Below are positions 12,974-18,521 of a stretch of DNA of 21,186 nt, piece by piece. A program made the position numbers and the translations under genes. The notes under the pieces were generated by a model. That model was not told the DNA's origin and did not search any database. It saw only the letters and a list, made by a program, of their open reading frames with translations. Origin of the DNA: JAICND01 sp035281425 (GTDB lineage: Bacteria; Actinomycetota; Acidimicrobiia; Spongiisociales; ZC4RG35); contig DATEDX010000123.1 in NCBI GenBank assembly GCA_035281425.1, positions 1-21,186 of the forward strand. Reading direction: 5' to 3'. The first letter of the stretch is position 1; every line of letters begins with the position of its first letter.

Positions 12974-13033
12974 TCAGGTGACAAGCAGGATGATGATGAT
13001 GATCAGCAGGAGTGTGCCTAAGCCGATATACAT
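12974..13033 (-). CDS. 19-residue hydrophobic membrane microprotein
   Basis: ATG at 13033, TGA at 12976-12974. The peptide is MYIGLGTLLLIIIIILLVT: nearly all hydrophobic, with five consecutive Ile encoded by ATC repeats. The ATG follows the stop of the 4-TM gene after one base, with aaaggagc about 6 bases upstream, inside the end of that gene. This coupling and ribosome binding site argue for real translation. It resembles other single-helix stress microproteins but no family can be assigned. Below the length of usual gene callers. Confidence 0.65.
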   Translation of the reverse strand: MYIGLGTLLLIIIIILLVT

Positions 13034-13034
13034 G

Positions 13035-13622
13035 TCAGCTCCTTTCTCCGGTCGACGCCACTACAGCCTCGTCGACCCGGCGGTTGTAACGCTCGCCCAG
13101 CAGGCCACCGAGGTAGCCGCCTCCCAGGGCCGCGGCGCTGAACAGGACCATCAACAAGATGGCGGCGGCCGACCTGGAGTCCGACCTGATGGCCGAGAAC
13201 CAGTCCGGTAACCCGGCCGGTCCGAAGGCGTTGTACTCGGGGCCAACTAGCGCGCCGAGCAAGGCAAACACGGCCGACAGAACCAGCAGCCACAACCCGG
13301 TGCCGAGACCATTCATGGCCCCGTCATAACGAGCCATCCGCCCTGCCACCCAACCACCAAAGAGGAAAGTCAAAAACACGACGAGCAGCGCCACTACGGC
13401 CCCGATCATCGATGCTTCCAAGATCTCCCCTTCGAGATCGATCAGGTTGAGCTGGTACTCCAGCTCATTGGCACCGGCCGCCACCAGAGCACCGACAAAG
13501 GCCAGCGCTCCTAACCCGGCGAAGAACCCCGCGAGGGAAGCCGCCAGGTCCGGTCCACCAAAACGGGCGGCTGCCCTTTCTCGAGCGCGGCCCGCCTGCA
13601 CCTGACTTCCTATGTCCGTCAC
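13035..13622 (-). CDS. Four-helix integral membrane protein, unknown function
   Basis: 195 residues from GTG 13622 with aggagg 6 bases upstream. Four predicted transmembrane helices at about 27-50 (LAASLAGFFAGLGALAFVGAL), 70-92, 105-127 and 150-175. Motifs FGGWVAGRMARYDGAMNGLG and LGGGYLGGLLGERYNRRVDEA are shared with a widespread actinobacterial hypothetical family that reads 'GGYVAGRMAR.DG...G...GERYHR.VD'. The function is not known. It leads the operon with the microprotein, PolX/PHP protein and RsbW-like kinase, from the promoter at 13652-13676. Confidence 0.75.
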   Translation of the reverse strand: MTDIGSQVQAGRARERAAARFGGPDLAASLAGFFAGLGALAFVGALVAAGANELEYQLNLIDLEGEILEASMIGAVVALLVVFLTFLFGGWVAGRMARYDGAMNGLGTGLWLLVLSAVFALLGALVGPEYNAFGPAGLPDWFSAIRSDSRSAAAILLMVLFSAAALGGGYLGGLLGERYNRRVDEAVVASTGERS

Positions 13623-13651
13623 CCAAACCTCCTGTTTGGTTCAGGTTGTCT

Positions 13652-13676
13652 TACCCCATGATCACCAGCTTCAAAC
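13652..13676 (-). promoter_or_regulatory. Sigma-B/F-type promoter for the 13622-10820 operon
   Basis: Minus strand GTTTGA, 14 bases, GGGTAA: GTTT at 13676-13673, GGGTA at 13656-13652. The -10 ends 29 bases before the GTG at 13622. It is back to back with the promoter at 13724-13748. Confidence 0.65.
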
Positions 13677-13723
13677 GAAAGCCAGTTCACGGTGGGTCGT
13701 CCGCGGACACGCGGTCCTGGGCC

Positions 13724-13748
13724 GTTTACCCACGGGCACTTCGGGGTA
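13724..13748 (+). promoter_or_regulatory. Sigma-B/F-type promoter for ferritin-like copy 2 operon
   Basis: GTTTAC, 14 bases, GGGTAG: GTTT at 13724-13727, GGGTA at 13744-13748. The -10 ends 34 bases before the GTG at 13783. Very close to the Bacillus sigma-B and mycobacterial sigma-F consensus. Confidence 0.7.
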
Positions 13749-13782
13749 GGCAAAAGCCCTAGTTTCCGAGCGAGGAGGCACT

Positions 13783-14379
13783 GTGAACCGCAGGCAACTT
13801 GACGAGTTGCTCTTTCAGGCGATCGAGACCGAGCTGGGGGGAGAACAGGTCTATTTGACTGCCCTGGAATGCGCCATGAATGTCGACTTGAAAGAGGAGT
13901 GGCAGAAGTACCTGGATGAGACCCGAACTCATCAGCAGATCCTCCAGGAGGTGTTTGAAGCCGCAGGCCTCAACATCGAGCAAATGACGCCCGGTCGTGA
14001 AGTCGTCCGGCACAAGGCGACGGCCCTGGTGGAAGCAATGCGTCTCGCCCTGCAGGCAGGCGAACCCGAAGCAGCCCAACTAGTGGCAGCGGAATGCATC
14101 GTCGAAGCCGAGACTAAGGACCACCAGAATTGGGAGCTCCTCGGCCAGATGGTCGAATACGCCCCGGACAATCTCCGCAAGGCCATCGAGGACGCCTACG
14201 ACCAGGTGGCCGATCAGGAGGCGGAGCATCTCCTCCACACCATGGGCTGGGCACGGGAGCTGTGGCTCGACTCGCTGGGAGTACCGGCAGTGTTGCCCCC
14301 TCCAGAAGAGCAAAAGGAAGTGACCACCAAGATCGGGGCCTCCCGGGCGGAACAGCAGCGGGACGACTACATCGACTGA
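13783..14379 (+). CDS. Ferritin-like four-helix protein, copy 2
   Basis: 198 residues from GTG 13783 with cgaggagg 5-6 bases upstream. It is paralogous to 9094-9705 along the whole length: ETELGGEQVYLTALECA, WQKYLDETRTH, VVRHKATALVEAM, AETKDHQNWELLG, EAEHLLHTMGWARELWLDSLG and PAVLPPPEEQKEVTTKIGASRAEQ. The putative metal ligands (Glu15-17 region, E..H pairs near 44-49, 109-113 and 146-150) are retained in both copies. Cytosolic, probably involved in iron or oxidant handling under stress. First gene of an operon with the anchored protein at 14388 and the DUF421 protein, behind its own sigma-B-type promoter. Confidence 0.75.
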   Translation: MNRRQLDELLFQAIETELGGEQVYLTALECAMNVDLKEEWQKYLDETRTHQQILQEVFEAAGLNIEQMTPGREVVRHKATALVEAMRLALQAGEPEAAQLVAAECIVEAETKDHQNWELLGQMVEYAPDNLRKAIEDAYDQVADQEAEHLLHTMGWARELWLDSLGVPAVLPPPEEQKEVTTKIGASRAEQQRDDYID

Positions 14380-14387
14380 GGCCGCCT

Positions 14388-14891
14388 GTGGACCCTACTT
14401 CCACCCTCCCCCGCACAACCCCTGAGTCGGCTCAGGTCACCAGCACGCGGTTCCGGCGACTCGGGGTGGGGTTGCTGGTGGCCTTCGTATTGTTCGCCTC
14501 CCAACTGGAGGTGGGCGAGAAGACCAGGGTGGAGAGCGCGGGCGATCTCTCGGCGACACTCACTTGGTCGACCCTGGGACGACGTGGCCTGGCAGCTCCA
14601 CTCACCATCGAGGTTGTGGTGCCCCCCGAGGTGTCGGAAGTAACGGTGATGATCAACTCCGACTACCTCAGCAACCTGGATCACAATGCCTGGATCCCTG
14701 AGCCCCGGGAAATGCATCGCCAAGGGGCACTGACGGTGCTCATCTACGAGGCTGCCGGGGGGCGTCTGGTGGCAGAGCTCGACTCTAGATTCGCCCCCTC
14801 CACCTCTCCCGGCCGCCACCCCTTGGAGGTGCAGGTTGAGGCAGCAGAGGACCGGGTTAGTTTCAAGGCCTCGACCTGGTTGGTGCCCTAA
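14388..14891 (+). CDS. Membrane-anchored protein adjacent to DUF421 gene
   Basis: 167 residues from GTG 14388, 8 bases after the ferritin-like stop, with tgagg upstream. Longer in-frame starts would overlap the ferritin-like gene and are rejected. A single hydrophobic segment at about 23-40 (RLGVGLLVAFVLFASQ) looks like a signal anchor. The remainder (about 45-167) is beta-rich: LSATLTWSTLGRRGLAAPLTI, VVPPEVSEVTVMINSDYLS, GALTVLIYEAAGGRLVAELDSRF and HPLEVQVEAAEDRVSFKAS. This suggests an extracytoplasmic immunoglobulin-like domain. The function is unknown. Its TAA overlaps the DUF421 ATG by one base (TAATG), suggesting they work together. Confidence 0.7.
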   Translation: MDPTSTLPRTTPESAQVTSTRFRRLGVGLLVAFVLFASQLEVGEKTRVESAGDLSATLTWSTLGRRGLAAPLTIEVVVPPEVSEVTVMINSDYLSNLDHNAWIPEPREMHRQGALTVLIYEAAGGRLVAELDSRFAPSTSPGRHPLEVQVEAAEDRVSFKASTWLVP

Positions 14892-15367
14892 TGGACGTCA
14901 TCCTCCGAGCCGGTGTCGCCTTTTTCTTCATCTGGGTGATGTTCCGAGCCATGGGTCGGCGGGAACTGGCCCAACTCTCGGCCTTTGAGCTGGTGTTGCT
15001 GATGGTGGTCGGAGACTTGATCCAGCAGGGCATCACCGGCGAGGACAGCTCTTTGATCGGAGGGCTGTCGGCCGCCGCCACCATGGCCCTCCTGGCTTTG
15101 CTCCTCTCCTATGTGTCATTCCGTTTCCCCCGCTGGCGTCGATTCCTCGAAGGTGATGCTGTGGTCATCATCCGCGACGGCAAGATCGACGAAGTGCACC
15201 TACGCCGCCACCGCTACACCGTGGACGAGTTGAAGATGGAAGCCAGGCTGCAGGGATTAGCGGATCTAAGCGAGGTGGAGGCAGCGGTGCTGGAGCCGGA
15301 CGGCAGGATCTCGTTCGTCAAGAGAGGCGGCGAGGTGCAGAGCCAGGACCGCAATCACCTTGTATAG
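14891..15367 (+). CDS. DUF421 (YetF/YcaP-like) membrane protein
   Basis: 158 residues from ATG 14891. The N-terminal half has three predicted transmembrane helices (VAFFFIWVMFRAMGRRELAQL, FELVLLMVVGDLIQQG, MALLALLLSYVSFRF); MGRRELAQLSAFELVLLMVVGDL is the family signature. The cytoplasmic C-terminal domain contains LEGDAVVIIRDGKIDEVHLRRHRYTVDELKMEARLQGL and ends VLEPDGRISFVKR, matching the DUF421 alpha/beta domain. The Bacillus homologue YetF and relatives have been linked to spore or envelope physiology; the molecular function is not established. It is translationally coupled to the anchored protein upstream. Confidence 0.88.
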   Translation: MDVILRAGVAFFFIWVMFRAMGRRELAQLSAFELVLLMVVGDLIQQGITGEDSSLIGGLSAAATMALLALLLSYVSFRFPRWRRFLEGDAVVIIRDGKIDEVHLRRHRYTVDELKMEARLQGLADLSEVEAAVLEPDGRISFVKRGGEVQSQDRNHLV

Positions 15368-15380
15368 ACGGAAGACGTGA

Positions 15381-15442
15381 CTTCCTCCCCCAGCGAACGG
15401 AGTGAGCGTTGGGGGAGGTGCCCCGGAGGGGCGGAGGGGGTC
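15381..15442. repeat. Inverted dispersed copy of the hairpin repeat
   Basis: This stretch is the reverse complement of the first unit at 8374-8436 with about two substitutions over 62 bases. It contains cctcccccagcg pairing with cgttgggggagg and the flanking ccccggaggggcggaggggg. Located between the convergent DUF421 gene (stop 15367) and glycosyltransferase gene (stop 15468), where it may act as a terminator for either or both strands. Confidence 0.85.
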
Positions 15443-15467
15443 CTAGGGAGGTGGCCCTTCTGATGGA

Positions 15468-16589
15468 TCAGCCCACGGCCAGGGAGGCGGAAAGCCGGCC
15501 GAGCAACTCTTCGAAGCGCCGTGCAACCTCTGGCCAGGCGAGACGCCGAGCCTGATATCGGGCTTGGGTCACAGCCCGGCGATAGGCGATGTCATCACTG
15601 AGCAGGGTTCTAATCGCCTTCCCCATCTCCGCGGGATCGTCGTGAGAGACCAGGAGGCCGGCTCCGCTCCCCAGTAGCTCGACGGCGTGGGGAAAGGCGG
15701 TCGCCACCACCGGCCGCCCGGCGGCGAGAGCGTCGGTCAGCACCCCCGAGCAGGCCTGTTCGTTATTGTCATAGGGGATCACCACCAGGTCGGCGGCGGC
15801 CACGATCTTTTGCAAGTCCGTCTCTGGCTTGTATCCGTCGTCGAGAAGTATGCGATGTTCCAGTCCTTGACGGCGCACCAACCCCTCCAACTGGCTGCGG
15901 TAGGCGAATCCCTGACGCTTCAACACGTTGGGGTGGGTCTGACCCACGATCCGATATGAGATCGGCGGCCGCAGATCGTGGAGTTCACCTACCGCGGCAA
16001 TCGCCCGCTCGATGCCTTTGCCTGGCCCTAGTAGTCCCCAGGTGATCAGCCGATGGCGGTCACCCGACGATTGCTCCGCTGGTTCCCAGGTGGAGCCGTG
16101 GGGAAGGACCACTGCCTGGTCGGCCGTGATTCCGTAGACGTCTTCCAAACCGACCCGGGCGGCATGGGATGGCACCACCAGCACGCTGGCGCTTTCGGCC
16201 AGGGAATGCAGAATCTTCCGCTGGGAATCGGAAGGTCGGAGAGGGACGGTGTGAAGCACCACCATTACCGGGACTTTCACTCCCTCCAGCAGATCGATCA
16301 CGGCGCGGCCATCGTCGGGGCCAAAGATGCCGAATTCGTGCTGCACCATGACCACCGGATACCGGGAGAGAGCCCGCTGCGCTGCCTCGATGCTTACCGC
16401 TGAAGCCGGATTGAATTCCATGACCACTCGAAGATCCTGGGAGGCGGCCTCTCCGGACTGGACGATACGAAAGATGTCAGTCTCTCGGCCCCACAGTAAA
16501 AGGCTGTCGGCCAGAGCAGCCGAATAACGGGCGATTCCGCAGCGCGTGGGCGCATACGTAGTCACCAAAGCCGCGACTGAACGAGTCAC
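15468..16589 (-). CDS. GT-B fold glycosyltransferase (GT4-like)
   Basis: 373 residues from GTG 16589, preceded by aaggag about 7 bases upstream; an ATG at 16616 would add 9 residues. N-terminal domain: VAALVTTYAPTRCGIARYSAALAD, VMVQHEFGIFGPDDG and MVVLHTVPLRP. C-terminal domain: LITWGLLGPGKGIERAIAA, ISYRIVGQTHPNVLKRQG and NNEQACSGVLTDALAAGRPVVATAFPHAVELL. The usual E-x7-E donor motif is replaced by the CSGVLTDAL variant seen in a glycosyltransferase group that often accompanies GH130 phosphorylases and GYC-DDN proteins, both present near the left edge here. Probably cytoplasmic; donor and acceptor unknown. Confidence 0.82.
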   Translation of the reverse strand: MTRSVAALVTTYAPTRCGIARYSAALADSLLLWGRETDIFRIVQSGEAASQDLRVVMEFNPASAVSIEAAQRALSRYPVVMVQHEFGIFGPDDGRAVIDLLEGVKVPVMVVLHTVPLRPSDSQRKILHSLAESASVLVVPSHAARVGLEDVYGITADQAVVLPHGSTWEPAEQSSGDRHRLITWGLLGPGKGIERAIAAVGELHDLRPPISYRIVGQTHPNVLKRQGFAYRSQLEGLVRRQGLEHRILLDDGYKPETDLQKIVAAADLVVIPYDNNEQACSGVLTDALAAGRPVVATAFPHAVELLGSGAGLLVSHDDPAEMGKAIRTLLSDDIAYRRAVTQARYQARRLAWPEVARRFEELLGRLSASLAVG

Positions 16590-16628
16590 TTCGTCTCCTT
16601 TTCGGTCCCCAGACAATCGACTCGCTAG

Positions 16629-16653
16629 TACCCGAGCGGAGCCAGCTCCAAAC
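16629..16653 (-). promoter_or_regulatory. Sigma-B/F-type promoter for the 16589 glycosyltransferase
   Basis: Minus strand GTTTGG, 14 bases, GGGTAC: GTTT at 16653-16650, GGGTA at 16633-16629. The -10 ends 39 bases before the GTG at 16589. Confidence 0.62.
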
Positions 16654-16734
16654 CTACTCGTTTGACCGCGCTAGTTGACCGCCGGGTCTCTCCGCCCCGG
16701 CCTCCATGCCTTCCAGTGGCTGCCGGGCACACCT

Positions 16735-16759
16735 GTTTATTACTCCCCCGCAGCGGGTA
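16735..16759 (+). promoter_or_regulatory. Sigma-B/F-type promoter for the 17M-like stress gene
   Basis: GTTTAT, 14 bases, GGGTAG: GTTT at 16735-16738, GGGTA at 16755-16759. The -10 ends 31 bases before the ATG at 16791. The gene is of a family classically under sigma-B control in Bacillus, which supports the site. Confidence 0.7.
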
Positions 16760-16790
16760 GGAACGCCCGACCCACAAAAGGAGAGAGACG

Positions 16791-17312
16791 ATGCAGGAAG
16801 TGATCGGCCTTTTCGCTTCGCGCCGGGAGGCGGAGAACGCCATCGATGAGCTCTATCGCCTGGGATACGGCGACACCGAGATTGGCTTCCTCGACCGGGA
16901 GGAAGAGGTGTGGGACGAGTCCACCTCGGCGGTGGAGGAAGCCGCCAAAGGGGCGGCGGGAGGTGCTGTGGGAGGAGCCGCGGTCGGAGCCGGAGCGGGA
17001 CTGCTCGCCTCGGCCGGTGTTCTCCTCGTTCCCGGTATCGGTCCTTTCCTGGCTGCCGGCACCCTGGCGGGCACCCTCGCTGCCACCGCTACCGCCGCCG
17101 CCGGTGGAGCCGCGTTGGGGGGAGTGGTGGGCGCAGTGTTCGGCGACTCTGACGAGACCGGCAGCCGCTATCGGGAAGGCGTTGATCAGGGGGGTGTATT
17201 GGTAACAGTGGCGGTCTCCGAACATCAAGCGGCCGAAGCCATGGAAGCGATGCGCCTGGCCGGAGCCCAGCGGGTCAACATCTACCGGGCGGACGCCGGC
17301 TGGGAACTCTGA
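16791..17312 (+). CDS. General stress protein 17M-like protein
   Basis: 173 residues from ATG 16791 with aaaggagagagac upstream. The N-terminal domain (about 1-30: VIGLFASRREAENAIDELYRLGYGDTEIGFL) and C-terminal strand (VLVTVAVSEHQAAEAMEAMRLAGAQRVNIY) form the split ferredoxin-like 17M/YflT domain. Between them lies a Gly/Ala-rich hydrophobic stretch (about 52-118, AAKGAAGGAVGGAAVGAGAGLL onward) that probably inserts in or associates with membranes. Homologues are induced by osmotic, heat and oxidative stress, but their biochemical role is unknown. Monocistronic, or followed by the GlsB-like gene, which has its own promoter. Confidence 0.85.
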   Translation: MQEVIGLFASRREAENAIDELYRLGYGDTEIGFLDREEEVWDESTSAVEEAAKGAAGGAVGGAAVGAGAGLLASAGVLLVPGIGPFLAAGTLAGTLAATATAAAGGAALGGVVGAVFGDSDETGSRYREGVDQGGVLVTVAVSEHQAAEAMEAMRLAGAQRVNIYRADAGWEL

Positions 17313-17318
17313 GCACAA

Positions 17319-17343
17319 GTTTGAACCCCGGACGCGATGGGTA
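17319..17343 (+). promoter_or_regulatory. Sigma-B/F-type promoter for the GlsB/YeaQ-like gene
   Basis: GTTTGA, 14 bases, GGGTAC: GTTT at 17319-17322, GGGTA at 17339-17343. The -10 ends 33 bases before the TTG at 17377. Confidence 0.68.
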
Positions 17344-17376
17344 CGTGACGCTGGCCCATCCATCAAGGAGGAAACC

Positions 17377-17634
17377 TTGGGAATTATCGTATGGCTCATC
17401 ATCGGGCTGCTAGCGGGTTTCATCGCCCGTGCACTGGTGCCCGGAACCGACTCCATGGGAGTTGGGGGGACGTTGGTCCTTGGTCTGATCGGATCGTTGA
17501 TCGGCGGCTTCCTCGGCAACCTGTTCGTTGAAGGACAGCTCGATTTGGAAGCGGCCGGGATCATCGGCTCGATCATCGGTGCCATAGTCGCCCTGCTGAT
17601 CTACCGATCGATGGGGGCCCGCGCTCGGGTCTAG
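17377..17634 (+). CDS. GlsB/YeaQ/YmgE family stress membrane protein
   Basis: 85 residues starting at TTG 17377, 5 bases after aaggagg. Three short hydrophobic helices in the family's Gly-rich pattern: GIIVWLIIGLLAGFIARALVPG, GVGGTLVLGLIGSLIGGFLGNLF and AAGIIGSIIGAIVALLIYR. The length is normal for the family (about 80-85). These small inner-membrane proteins are induced in stress and stationary phase; their molecular role is unknown. The unit ends in the clear terminator at 17656-17688. Confidence 0.9.
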   Translation: MGIIVWLIIGLLAGFIARALVPGTDSMGVGGTLVLGLIGSLIGGFLGNLFVEGQLDLEAAGIIGSIIGAIVALLIYRSMGARARV

Positions 17635-17655
17635 GCTCCCAAAACTCACCACTCT

Positions 17656-17688
17656 GACCGCCACCTGCCAGGTGGCGGTCTCTTTTTG
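17656..17688 (+). terminator. Rho-independent terminator
   Basis: Perfect 11-bp stem: gaccgccacct (17656-17666), loop gcc, aggtggcggtc (17670-17680), followed by tctttttg. Ends the GlsB-like transcript 22 bases after its stop and insulates it from the exonuclease III operon. The best-formed terminator in the window. Confidence 0.92.
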
Positions 17689-17715
17689 CCCCCGGTCTGT
17701 GAATACGGCCGCCAC

Positions 17716-17721
17716 TAGCCT
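17716..17721 (+). promoter_or_regulatory. Candidate housekeeping -10 box for a leaderless xthA mRNA
   Basis: TAGCCT fits the TAnnnT -10 pattern and ends 8 bases before the TTG start at 17730, so transcription would begin at or next to the start codon. There is no recognisable ribosome binding site. The -35 is not clear, and six bases of consensus is weak evidence. Confidence 0.3.
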
Positions 17722-17729
17722 GCCCTCGG

Positions 17730-18521
17730 TTGCTGATCCTGACCTACAACGTCAACTCGCTCGGTGCCCGCCTCCCTCGACTCCTCGCCATCCTCGAGGC
17801 GTACGGGCCCGACCTCGCCCTGCTCCAGGAGACCAAGTCGGGACCCGAGTTCTTTCCTCACCTGCCGCTGCAAGCCGCCGGATACCAGACCGTCGATTTC
17901 TCCGGCGGACGCTGGGCCGGGGTCGCCATCCTGGTTCGCCAGGGTCTCAGCCTGGGGGAGGTGATTGCCGGGCTCCCCGGCGAGCCCTGGCCAGAGCAAG
18001 CCCGCTGGTTGGAGGCAGTGGTCGAAGGAACTCGGGTCGTCAGCGTCTACGTCCCCAATGGTCGCCTGGTTGGCTCAGGGGAGTTCGCCGGCAAACTTGT
18101 CTTCCTCGAGGCCATGGCGGCAAGAGCCGCCACCCTGGCTTCGGACCCGGTGGTGATCGCCGGTGATATGAACGTATGCCCAACCGACATGGACGTGTGG
18201 GACCCGCGGCAGGTGCACGGAGCCACCCACGTCACTCCCGATGAGCGGGAACGGTTGGCCGCCCTCGCCAGCCTGGGATTCGTCGACGCTTTCCGAAGGA
18301 CCCATCCCCAGGAGCCCGGCTTCACATGGTGGGACTACCGGGCCGGGCACTTCCACAAAGGGTTTGGTCTGCGGATCGATCTGGCCCTGCTCAGTGCCCC
18401 CTTGGCAGGGCTCCTCGACTCCGCTTGGGTCGACCGTAACTATCGCAAACCGTCAGCGGTACCGGGGACCAAACCCTCCGATCACGCTCCATTGCTGGTA
18501 CGCCTCCACTCCCTAGCGTGA
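17730..18521 (+). CDS. xthA: Exodeoxyribonuclease III
   Basis: 263 residues, probable TTG start at 17730 (LLILTYNVNSLGARL), a normal ExoIII N-terminus. Catalytic signatures: N7 in TYNVNS, QETK with metal-binding Glu34, Tyr107 in VYVPNG, GDMN 145-148, GFTWWDYRAG near 197 with RIDLAL near 215, and the catalytic SDH at 250-252. It is an AP endonuclease and 3'-5' exonuclease of base excision repair in the cytoplasm. No sigma-B-type site precedes it; it may be leaderless from a housekeeping promoter. The stop overlaps the amine oxidase start by four bases (GTGA). Confidence 0.9.
   Translation: MLILTYNVNSLGARLPRLLAILEAYGPDLALLQETKSGPEFFPHLPLQAAGYQTVDFSGGRWAGVAILVRQGLSLGEVIAGLPGEPWPEQARWLEAVVEGTRVVSVYVPNGRLVGSGEFAGKLVFLEAMAARAATLASDPVVIAGDMNVCPTDMDVWDPRQVHGATHVTPDERERLAALASLGFVDAFRRTHPQEPGFTWWDYRAGHFHKGFGLRIDLALLSAPLAGLLDSAWVDRNYRKPSAVPGTKPSDHAPLLVRLHSLA

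Noticed and set aside
12984..12993. gat/atc trinucleotide run as a microsatellite
   Set aside because: It is the Ile codon run of the 19-residue microprotein, in frame and explained by its hydrophobic helix.
14130..14387. Upstream extension of the 14388 anchored protein
   Set aside because: It would overlap the ferritin-like gene in another frame; the GTG at 14388 follows that gene's stop with a plausible ribosome binding site.
16659..16695. An additional GTTTGA...GGGTC pair between 16659 and 16695 on the plus strand
   Set aside because: The gap is too long and the -10 lacks the final TA, and a better site at 16735-16759 lies closer to the gene.
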